A stretch of 11,359 nt of DNA. It comes from Cytophagales bacterium. GTDB taxonomy: Bacteria > Bacteroidota > Bacteroidia > Cytophagales > Cyclobacteriaceae. The stretch's first letter is position 1. Each line of letters begins with the position of its first letter. Below are positions 1 through 5,597 of the stretch, piece by piece. The stretch is taken from contig DMST01000508.1 of assembly GCA_003454975.1 (NCBI GenBank), positions 560 through 11,918 on the forward strand, given 5' to 3'. The notes under the pieces were generated by a model that had not been told where the DNA came from, searched no databases, and saw only the letters and a list, made by a program, of their open reading frames with translations. The position numbers and the translations under genes are program-made.

Positions 1-1
1 C

Positions 2-904
2 ATGGCCAGTACGCCGCCCATTTCGGAGTGGATCACCGACTTGTTGGGCAAGGACCGCTATCTGCAAGCGCGGGAGTTTGATATGCTGGGCGAGGTAGCC
101 ACCGTAGGCTACCGCCACCCAGATTTCGCGGCCCTGGGCCGCAGCCACATCAACAACAAGATGCTGGCCGCCCTGTGGCGGGAAAGCCCCCTGACCAAGA
201 TTGCCGAAGGGCAAACGCTGATGACCATGGCCGCGCTACTCCATCGCGATGCGGAAGATCAAGGGTTGCTCCAATGCTTGATCAAGGCCTCGGGCCTGAC
301 GGTAGAAGCATGGCTACGCCGCTATCTGGAAGCCTACCTCACGCCCCTGCTGCACTGTTTTTATCAGTACGGGCTTGTATTTATGCCCCACGGGGAAAAC
401 CTCATTCTGGTATTTGAGAACTACGTGCCCGTACGGGCATTGATGAAGGACATCACCGAGGAAGTGATCGTCTTCGATCCTAAGCAAGAGCTACCCGAAG
501 CCGCACAGCGGCTCTTTGTGGAGACCTCCGATGAACAGCAATTGCTCTACCTATTTACGGACGTGTTCGATTGCTTTTTCCGGTTCCTGGGTGCGCAGGT
601 GCCCAACCAAGGGCTCGGGAATGAAGAGGTATTCTGGAAAGAGGTGGCTGAGGTAGTACGAGAGTACCAAGCCCAGCATCCCGAGCTGGCCGATGCCTTC
701 ACTCGTTGGGACTTGTTCCAGCCCACCTTCTTGTGCTGCTGCTTGAATCGCTTGCAGCTCAGCAACACCAAGCAGATGCTCAATCTGGCCGACCCGATTA
801 ACAGTTTGAAGTTTGCGGGAACTTTGGGAAATCCAATTGCCAAGTACAAAGGAGGTACGAGGGACGAGGTACAAGGGACGAGGAAAGAGTTACCCGACGG
901 TTAA
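2..904 (+). CDS. IucA/IucC-type NIS siderophore synthetase, C-terminal half (5' end outside window)
   Basis: Members of this family join a carboxylic acid (often citrate or a derivative) to an amine or hydroxamate with ATP in the cytoplasm, making NRPS-independent siderophores. The visible 300 residues correspond to the second half of a roughly 600-residue family, so the ATG at base 2 is probably internal. Seen: LTPLLHCFYQYGLVFMPHGEN at about 113-133 followed by VPVRALMKD (142-150). This is the family's H-G-(Q/E)-N motif with a downstream Arg (145) and Asp (150) of the nucleotide/substrate site. A FhuF-like C-terminal part follows, with LQLSNTKQMLNL (251-262) and NSLKFAGTLGNP (267-278). The family-like sequence ends near residue 284. 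The last 16 residues are encoded by a 14-nt tandem repeat and look like readthrough into intergenic DNA. The HGSNAT-like gene follows 114 bp downstream on the same strand. The family is secure; the product is unknown. Confidence 0.88.
   Translation: MASTPPISEWITDLLGKDRYLQAREFDMLGEVATVGYRHPDFAALGRSHINNKMLAALWRESPLTKIAEGQTLMTMAALLHRDAEDQGLLQCLIKASGLTVEAWLRRYLEAYLTPLLHCFYQYGLVFMPHGENLILVFENYVPVRALMKDITEEVIVFDPKQELPEAAQRLFVETSDEQQLLYLFTDVFDCFFRFLGAQVPNQGLGNEEVFWKEVAEVVREYQAQHPELADAFTRWDLFQPTFLCCCLNRLQLSNTKQMLNLADPINSLKFAGTLGNPIAKYKGGTRDEVQGTRKELPDG
854..884 (+). repeat. 14-nt tandem direct repeat at the 3' end of the siderophore synthetase gene
   Basis: Two adjacent 14-nt units, GGTACGAGGGACGA (854-867) and GGTACAAGGGACGA (868-881), differ at one base and are followed by a partial third unit (GGA). 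They encode the non-conserved tail after KYKGG. From general familiarity, GGTACGAGGGAC-type repeats occur as dispersed intergenic sequence in some Bacteroidota; I cannot verify that here. Its presence inside the reading frame suggests the original stop codon was lost or that repeat expansion extended the protein. Confidence 0.7.
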
Positions 905-1018
905 TTCTTCTCTCTTACCACTTCTGGCTTCACGCTTCTTTTTCATTCGCAAATTATCGAATTAACACATTATCCCCCTTCTATATTCTGACTCCTGTTT
1001 TCTACATTCTTATTAAAC

Positions 1019-2125
1019 ATGAAACAAGCACCAAGACTTTTAGCCGTCGATTTAGCGCGTGGGATGAGCGTACTCTTTTTGGTCACCATCCACACCATCT
1101 GGATGTACGGCAGTACCTATGCCCAAACGGAGACGGCTGCGGGCCGCTTTATTGAATGGCTGGGGCATGCCACGCCCATGTTCCTCATTGCCATGGGCAT
1201 CTCATTTACCCTCTCGCGTCGTTCTACGCCCAAACGTTCTGCTTTGCGTGGGCTCATGATTTTGGGGCTGGGCTACCTCATGAACATCCTCAAGTTTGTG
1301 GTGCCCATCGCCTTTGGCTTTGCGCCCGACAACTTTGTGGCTGCCTACGGCTGGGAGGCTCCGCTCAGCTTTGGGCAGTACCTGCACTTGGTAAAAACGG
1401 GTGATATCCTGCAGCTAGCCGGGGTATGCTTATTGCTAATGGGGCTGCTGCAACGCCTTTTCGTCAACAAATGGATTCCCTTGGGTTTGGCTATCGCCAT
1501 GATGATTGCGACGCCCTTTGTACGCGGTGTCTCGGTGGGTATTCCGGCCATCGACTATCCGCTGGAGCTGCTATGGGGTGCCAACTGGACGGTGTACTTC
1601 GCGGTGTTCCCTTGGTTCTCGTTCATCCTGCAAGGCATGTTTATTGGCATGTGGCTCAAGGAGCGCCCTGAGCATCCCACCTCGGTGTTCAATGCTTGTG
1701 GTTGGATTGGCTTGGTGATGACCACGATTGGTGGAGCCGCTCTGCTGTACGACTACGAATTCCACTTCAACGACTACTTCCACCTGGGCATTGGGGGTGC
1801 CATTTACCTGGGTGGGGTCAACATGGCCTTGTATTGGTTTGCGAACCAACTGGCGATTCGTATTCCGCCCAATAGATTCTGGGATTTCGTTTCCTACAGC
1901 AGCAAGCACGTCACATTGATCTATATCACCCAGTGGGTACTTATTTGCTGGGGTATGGGCATCCTGGGTTTCCAGCAGCTCAACATCAAGCAGGTGTTGT
2001 TGCTGATTCCTGTGATGACAGCGGTTACTTATGGGGTTAACTGGGTCATGGTGCGCGGAATCCAAGGCCTACGCCGCAAGACTCCCATAGCTGAGCCTGA
2101 GAAGGAGCTGGTGGCTGCGGGGTAA
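1019..2125 (+). CDS. HGSNAT/DUF1624-like multi-spanning membrane acyltransferase
   Basis: A 368-residue integral membrane protein resembling the heparan-alpha-glucosaminide N-acetyltransferase catalytic family, which moves an acetyl or acyl group across or at the inner membrane. Seen: the N-terminal signature RLLAVDLARGMSVLFLVTIH (6-25), matching the family's R-x-x-(A/S)-x-D-x-x-R-G-(M/L) and the following membrane His (25). About ten hydrophobic segments lie near 12-29, 47-66, 77-100, 129-147, 151-169, 188-213, 223-244, 256-278, 293-313 and 325-346, then a short charged cytoplasmic tail. The ATG at 1019 places the signature at the expected N-terminal position. It lies 114 bp after the siderophore synthetase, so siderophore or cell-surface acylation is a reasonable inference, not shown. 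Residues 317-368 recur as a second copy at 4770-4928. The acyltransferase-3 family was considered, but the N-terminal motif fits HGSNAT better. Confidence 0.8.
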   Translation: MKQAPRLLAVDLARGMSVLFLVTIHTIWMYGSTYAQTETAAGRFIEWLGHATPMFLIAMGISFTLSRRSTPKRSALRGLMILGLGYLMNILKFVVPIAFGFAPDNFVAAYGWEAPLSFGQYLHLVKTGDILQLAGVCLLLMGLLQRLFVNKWIPLGLAIAMMIATPFVRGVSVGIPAIDYPLELLWGANWTVYFAVFPWFSFILQGMFIGMWLKERPEHPTSVFNACGWIGLVMTTIGGAALLYDYEFHFNDYFHLGIGGAIYLGGVNMALYWFANQLAIRIPPNRFWDFVSYSSKHVTLIYITQWVLICWGMGILGFQQLNIKQVLLLIPVMTAVTYGVNWVMVRGIQGLRRKTPIAEPEKELVAAG

Positions 2126-2163
2126 CGCTGGATAGCTTTGAGAAACGCGGGGGTAACTTAATT

Positions 2164-2197
2164 GGTAAAGGGACTGTTTAATTACAGTCCCTTTACC
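2164..2197. terminator. Perfect 14-bp inverted repeat between convergent genes
   Basis: GGTAAAGGGACTGT (2164-2177) and ACAGTCCCTTTACC (2184-2197) are perfectly complementary around a 6-nt loop, TTAATT. The right arm contains the last codons of the Rpn-family gene and reaches its stop codon. The position between two convergent genes suggests a bidirectional terminator or 3'-end RNA structure. No U-tract follows on either strand, so intrinsic termination is not certain. It could also mark the end of an inserted segment. Confidence 0.6.
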
Positions 2198-3171
2198 ACA
2201 TCGATAGAAAGCTCGGAAATCCTGGCAATTTCCTCTATGGAAAGATTGGTTTCCTTTAGCCTTTTGGCAATGGCTAGCTTTACCTCATTTTTTGCCTCAT
2301 TCGCAGCCTTCTCAGCCCTCATATTAATAGCATCTAAGGCACTAACGAACCCAGGTTCGTCTGAAGGATGGATTTTAAATGTGGTTTCTTTGATCTCTTC
2401 CATGATTTTTCTTTCCTCCGATTTTGGTCCTAAAGCCAAAATATATTTAGCCAAATCTTGAATGTAAGAGAGGCTTAAATCACTTAGTTGAACCTCTTGC
2501 AAGTTATTAATATAACGAGCAATTCGCCTTACCGGTTCGCCGTCAGCATAATCACTCATGGCCATCAGACTCGCTCGTAGCATGCCCTCACTAAAGGTAG
2601 CCAAGATCCGGTCGTCATCATAATCGTGTAGATTGATCAGGATATAGTCAAAGCCGGGTTGGAAGTGCATCAGCTCCTTCAGTGCTTGGGAGAGTTCTTC
2701 GTCTACGTCATCAGGTTCTGGTGTGACATCTACCTTGCCAAATAACTCCTCACGGAGATGAGTATAGGGCCATGACTTCTGCCCTTGGTAAAAGACTATC
2801 GGCAGAAGGAATTGGTACCCGGTTTTCTGTCTGTAATCGGTTTCCCAAATTCCTACAATATATTCCAAAAGCTGTAGGAGAATGGGCTTATTCCCAGAGT
2901 CTTTTCCCGAATTGGGTAGATAGGACTTGTGCTCGAAAAGGACAACCACATCCACTAAGATGTCTTGTGGGAGTTGGATACGATAGGTAACATCCGCATA
3001 GGTTTCCTTCCATTCTTTTGATAAGAATTCGGATTTGAAAGGGGTTAATTCACCTTTTTTCAGGAGTGGTTGTAAGACCGGGGGCAAGGTTCCTTGCAAG
3101 AGGTCTTCTGCCACATCACGCGATTTCATGAAAGCTTTGAAGAATTTATCGTGAGGCTGTTTGGTCTGCAT
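2182..3171 (-). CDS. Rpn-family recombination-promoting nuclease / putative transposase-like protein (PD-(D/E)XK)
   Basis: A 329-residue protein of the Rpn (PDDEXK_2, 'transposase_31-like') family. Characterised E. coli members are DNA endonucleases that stimulate RecA-independent recombination. Seen: HDKFFKAFMKSRDVAEDLL near the N-terminus (7-25), the usual opening of the family; Asp60 in ADVTYRI; Glu80-x-Lys82 in VVLFEHKSY; Gln100 in LLQLLEY; and PIVFYQGQKSW (124-134). Together these give the D...ExK...Q nuclease core. The C-terminal 40 residues (NEAKNEVKLAIAKRLKE then SIEEIARISELSIDVVKGL) form a charged helix plus a small helix-turn-helix-like end common in Bacteroidota members. Length and catalytic residues look intact. 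It is convergent with the acyltransferase gene, AT-richer than it, and stands beside a rearranged paralogue. That makes a role in local recombination tempting but unproven. Confidence 0.9.
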   Translation of the reverse strand: MQTKQPHDKFFKAFMKSRDVAEDLLQGTLPPVLQPLLKKGELTPFKSEFLSKEWKETYADVTYRIQLPQDILVDVVVLFEHKSYLPNSGKDSGNKPILLQLLEYIVGIWETDYRQKTGYQFLLPIVFYQGQKSWPYTHLREELFGKVDVTPEPDDVDEELSQALKELMHFQPGFDYILINLHDYDDDRILATFSEGMLRASLMAMSDYADGEPVRRIARYINNLQEVQLSDLSLSYIQDLAKYILALGPKSEERKIMEEIKETTFKIHPSDEPGFVSALDAINMRAEKAANEAKNEVKLAIAKRLKETNLSIEEIARISELSIDVVKGL

Positions 3172-3618
3172 AGGTTAGAGCTAAGGCAAGGCTAAGATTC
3201 AGGATTCAATATATTCAATTGCCGCATATATGGACATAAGAGTCCATTAGTCTGAAGCGATGCTCTTCAAAATAGATCAGATTGGAAGAGACCGTGTATA
3301 ACGGACGCATCCGGATAACTTAGCGATGGGCCTTGAAGCCTGAAATCATTTTGACTTCTGGTTTGTGGAGGATTCCTCAATTTCTTGCATTTCCTATGAG
3401 TGCTAAGCGGTGTGCCGCGCAGCACTATAAATGAAATTTAAACCTCGTTTGCCAAGAGAAAGGGAAGCTTCCTTTGCTACCACTCTGAGGTGTGCAGATC
3501 ATTTTCCCAAACCTATGTTTATAAAAGGTAGATGAAAGATGAAAACGTCCCGAGTCATCGTTAGTTGCCAGTCTTCTAAAAACCTGTTTTTATTCACTCA
3601 AAGACTTGTCTTAGATAA
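3172..3618. other. 447-bp AT-rich non-coding stretch
   Basis: This lies between the divergent starts of the Rpn-family gene and the GNAT-like gene. I found no convincing coding frame or recognised RNA gene on either strand. It must hold both promoters, but I could not assign a Bacteroidota-type TTTG/TAnnTTTG pair with correct spacing. The only distinct structures are the hairpin at 3399-3426 and a short GGAAGCTTCC palindrome near 3464-3473. Confidence 0.6.
3399..3426. other. Two-part hairpin in the intergenic region
   Basis: An outer 6-bp stem (AGTGCT with AGCACT) encloses a 2x2 internal loop and an inner 4-bp stem (GCGG with CCGC) around a TGTG loop. It is GC-rich inside AT-rich sequence and lies about 190 bp upstream of the GNAT-like gene. 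It could be a transcript structure, a decayed terminator or a protein-binding site; nothing in the sequence decides between these. Confidence 0.4.
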
Positions 3619-4140
3619 ATGATTCAGATTGAGCAGGATTTTATTGTAGATAAACTGACGGATTCTTTTCTGAATACTATATCGGGGGACAGCTTTGAAA
3701 CCCAGGTAGGTATTCTAAAACAAACTGATATCGATAAACTCTCTGGGGAAACAGGTTGGAACTTTAACTGGAGAACAGAATTTGAAAGTCTTGAAAAGGA
3801 GGTGTATAAATTGAGCATTGTGAATAACTCAGACATCATACAAGGTCTGGTTAGTTTGACAGTGGAGCCTGATCATGTCTTTATGAGCTTGCTAGAAAGT
3901 GCACCGTTCAACGTAGGTCAGAACTAATTGTATGAGGGGGTGTCGGGTAACTTAGTGGCATTTGCATGTAAATTGTCTTTCCAAAGAGGGCATGAAGGAT
4001 TTGTGGCTTTCGATGCTAAAACAAGGCTAATTCCCCACTATGAAAAGGTATTAGGGGCATCCCACATTGGATATCAGAGGATGATCATTGATACAAATGC
4101 TGCTGAGTTTTTGGTGAAAAAATATTTTAAAGACATATAA
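3619..4140 (+). pseudogene. GNAT-like acetyltransferase gene interrupted by one in-frame TAA
   Basis: Two open stretches in the same frame (3619-3924 and 3928-4140) are separated only by TAA at 3925-3927; together they give a 173-codon gene. The first part ends ESAPFNVGQN; the second continues LYEGVSGNLVAFACKLSF and then EGFVAFDAKTRLIPHYEKVL. The G-V-S-G-N turn followed by a helix resembles GNAT motif A, the acetyl-CoA pyrophosphate loop, and the stop falls about five residues before it. From memory, small Bacteroidota proteins of this type read K-x-YEGV at this point, so AAA to TAA would be a single change. The upstream fragment alone lacks the cofactor loop and should be inactive. The partner ORF begins 1 nt after this gene's stop, as expected of a two-gene operon. 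Sequencing error or readthrough cannot be excluded. Confidence 0.72.
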
Positions 4141-4141
4141 A

Positions 4142-4843
4142 ATGGGGTATGTAAAAGAACCGGAAGGCGTTGACTTTATTATCAATAGCCAAGCGCTGAC
4201 GGATGAAGCCCGAAAGGAAATTAGTGCGTTTATTCAGAAGCAAAAAGATGCTAAAGAAAAGACCCTATCAAGTAGTAGGATCGATATGGAGACTCTCCTT
4301 GGTTTATTTAAAGAAGTATTACAGCAAGATACATTTATCAATAACCTATTAGCGAACAACTATTTATCATTTCGTGTGAGCCCGAACGAGACTCGCCTTT
4401 CCTTAAGAATCAATCATGCAAAGTATTTAGATCAATCTATTTCAAACTCTACCAAGACACTAAGAGATTGGATTGACCATCACCAACTGATTCCAGAGGC
4501 TAATAATTATGAATTACCACTCGTTTGGGTTGATCATGGAATCCATCGCGGGACTTTAAAATTTGTTGCTCGACGTTCCTTTATTTCCAGTAATCAATTC
4601 GAGTTGCAAGAACATCCTGGAGATCATGATACTCAATATTCGAAAAGACTGTCTTGGGGGATTTTAGAAAGCCTGAGTGTAGGGGAACTGACTTACACTT
4701 TACAGGCTTGGGCACAGTATTTTAAGGGTTACTTTTTAGAAGCTAAAGACTTACTTTATTTGTATGCCCGGTTTCCAGCAGCTCAACATCGCCCAGGTGC
4801 TGTGGCTGATTCCTGTGATGACGGCGGTTACTTATTGGGTTAA
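4142..4843 (+). CDS. Partner of the GNAT-like gene; chimeric ORF whose end reads out of frame into an acyltransferase remnant
   Basis: The ORF starts 1 nt after the GNAT-like stop. Residues 1 to about 40 (MGYVKEPEGVDFIINSQALT then a charged helix) look like a small acidic/charged partner protein that I associate from memory with such GNAT-like genes. Residues about 48-209 are a separate soluble segment I do not recognise; it includes ETLLGLFKEVLQQDTFINNL (50-69) and ELPLVWVDHGIHRGTLKF (124-141). From about residue 210 to the stop, the codons translate the acyltransferase tail in the wrong frame, giving a composition unlike the rest. So the native C-terminus is missing and replaced. No signal peptide or membrane segment is seen. 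A conflict or toxin-antitoxin-like pair is possible but only inferred. Whether residues 48-209 belong natively to the partner or are a further fusion is open. Confidence 0.55.
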   Translation: MGYVKEPEGVDFIINSQALTDEARKEISAFIQKQKDAKEKTLSSSRIDMETLLGLFKEVLQQDTFINNLLANNYLSFRVSPNETRLSLRINHAKYLDQSISNSTKTLRDWIDHHQLIPEANNYELPLVWVDHGIHRGTLKFVARRSFISSNQFELQEHPGDHDTQYSKRLSWGILESLSVGELTYTLQAWAQYFKGYFLEAKDLLYLYARFPAAQHRPGAVADSCDDGGYLLG

Positions 4844-4928
4844 CTGGGCCATGGTCCGCGGCATCCAAGGCCTACGCCGCAAGACTCCCGTAGCTGAGCC
4901 TGAGATGGAGATGGTGGCTGCGGGGTAG
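4770..4928 (+). pseudogene. 5'-truncated paralogue: C-terminal 52 codons of an HGSNAT-like acyltransferase
   Basis: These 159 bases align without gaps to 1967-2125, the end of the acyltransferase gene, with 14 mismatches (91% identity). In its own frame the segment is open from GFQQLNI to a TAG at the position of the other copy's TAA, and 45 of 52 residues match. The seven amino-acid changes (K to A, L to W, G to W, V to A, I to V, K to M, L to M) and five synonymous codon changes fit a diverged paralogue rather than a fresh duplication. Similarity stops at the stop codon on the right and at 4764-4770 on the left. No start codon, signature motif or other membrane segments remain. Everything upstream of the last membrane helix has been replaced by the GNAT/partner module. 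Confidence 0.9.
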
Positions 4929-4960
4929 GGATTGTATAATGCTCAATGTTGAATGTCTGT

Positions 4961-5061
4961 CGCAAGCGTCCTGCTTGCGGCTACCTGGCAAAAGAAAGCC
5001 TGTAGCTTTCGAAAGATCGGAAGGTTTTCAGGGGCTCTAAAGGTGCAAGCGGGGGGCTTGC
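4961..5061. repeat. Pair of REP-like hairpins in opposite orientation
   Basis: The first hairpin, CGCAAGC-GTCCT-GCTTGCG (4961-4979), has a perfect 7-bp stem. The second, GCAAGC-GGGGG-GCTTGC (5045-5061), has a 6-bp stem. Reverse-complementing the second gives GCAAGC-CCCCC-GCTTGC, so both share stem sequence and loop length and can be read as an inverted pair about 65 bp apart, like a BIME. The palindrome CTTTCGAAAG lies between them (5006-5015). This fits RAYT-mobilised REP elements or a dispersed intergenic repeat; no RAYT gene is in the window. Confidence 0.5.
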
Positions 5062-5149
5062 CCCAGCTAAAGTAGGGACTAAATTGATAATCACAGAAGC
5101 AGTAGGCCTGACCTTTATCGATCGCATAGGTCGAGTTCCTTCGGAAAGC

Positions 5150-5421
5150 TTAACCCTCCAAAAATGCCTTCCGATATTCCACTCTCCCGCTTACCCATTT
5201 CAGGCAGTTGGGAGCAAAGTCTAGGACCATGCCGTTTTCGGGTGGAACCTCGAAGGGAAAAGTAATGCATAGGATATAGGCGAGTTGGTAACCGAAACGG
5301 GGTAGGAGTCAGTGTGACCTACCAGGATGACCGACCGATGGCCTAGCTCCGGTGCTATGTGATGGGCCTTTTCGGTGAGGGCAAAAACCGCAATATGATC
5401 GGCCGCTTGCTCTTGTCGGGC
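5150..5421 (-). pseudogene. Possible degraded coding remnant, unidentified
   Basis: Two overlapping minus-strand open stretches look protein-like: 5221-5421 (containing AADHIAVFALTEKAHHIAPE, then HRSVILVGHTDSYPVSVTN) and 5150-5308 (containing FPFEVPPENGMVLDFAPNCL, then KWVSGRVEYRKAFLEG and a stop). Joining them with one frameshift near 5240-5255 gives about 85 residues with ordinary composition. There is no start codon or recognisable continuation upstream. I do not recognise the family. It may be a chance pair of open frames; I report it because the neighbouring region contains several broken genes. Confidence 0.3.
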
Positions 5422-5455
5422 TTAATTTCCTTTCCTAGGAGACAAAGGTATGCGT

Positions 5456-5480
5456 TCGAAAAGAGTAATCGTCTTTTCGA
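5456..5480. other. 9-bp stem hairpin
   Basis: TCGAAAAGA (5456-5464) and TCTTTTCGA (5472-5480) form a perfect stem around a 7-nt loop, about 120 bp upstream of the beta-barrel gene. There is no long U-tract. It may be a weak terminator, a binding site, or chance. Confidence 0.35.
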
Positions 5481-5547
5481 TGAATCCTTAGTATTTGTAG
5501 GTTGGTGAGTCCTATGCTTAATAGCAAAAATTAAGAAAAGGTCTACT

Positions 5548-5579
5548 TTTGTCAATACCATTTAATACAACTATCTCAG
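5548..5579 (+). promoter_or_regulatory. Weak candidate Bacteroidota-type promoter for the beta-barrel gene
   Basis: TTTG at 5548-5551 is followed 20 nt later by TATCTCAG (5572-5579), which matches four of the six fixed bases of the TAnnTTTG -7 element. Spacing and distance to the ATG at 5598 are acceptable. The match is imperfect and other arrangements are possible. Confidence 0.25.
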
Positions 5580-5597
5580 CTTTACTTTACAAAGACT

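Noticed and set aside
1571..2065. Long minus-strand open frame opposite the acyltransferase gene
   Set aside because: It is a shadow of the plus-strand membrane protein: low-complexity composition, no motif, and the plus frame has clear family signatures.
2162..2461. Hydrophobic plus-strand open frame opposite the Rpn-family C-terminus
   Set aside because: Its Ser/Phe/Ala-rich composition comes from the complement of a Glu/Lys-rich helix; the minus-strand gene explains the sequence.
2182..3171. Rpn-family gene as a complete insertion sequence
   Set aside because: No terminal inverted repeats bracket the gene on both sides and no target duplication is visible; only one hairpin at the 3' end is seen.
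4961..5061. CRISPR array or integron attC site
   Set aside because: Only two short hairpins in opposite orientation with no regular spacers, no cas or integrase gene, and no attC core structure.
5150..5421. 6-pyruvoyl-tetrahydropterin synthase (QueD) remnant, because of a GMVLDF motif after a GH dipeptide
   Set aside because: The distance from GH to GMVLDF is about 11 residues too long, the zinc-ligand and catalytic blocks are absent, and the frame stops soon after; the resemblance is too short to name the family.
5355..5561. 68-codon minus-strand open frame upstream of the beta-barrel gene
   Set aside because: No signal, motif or plausible composition; part of it overlaps a different frame that looks more protein-like.
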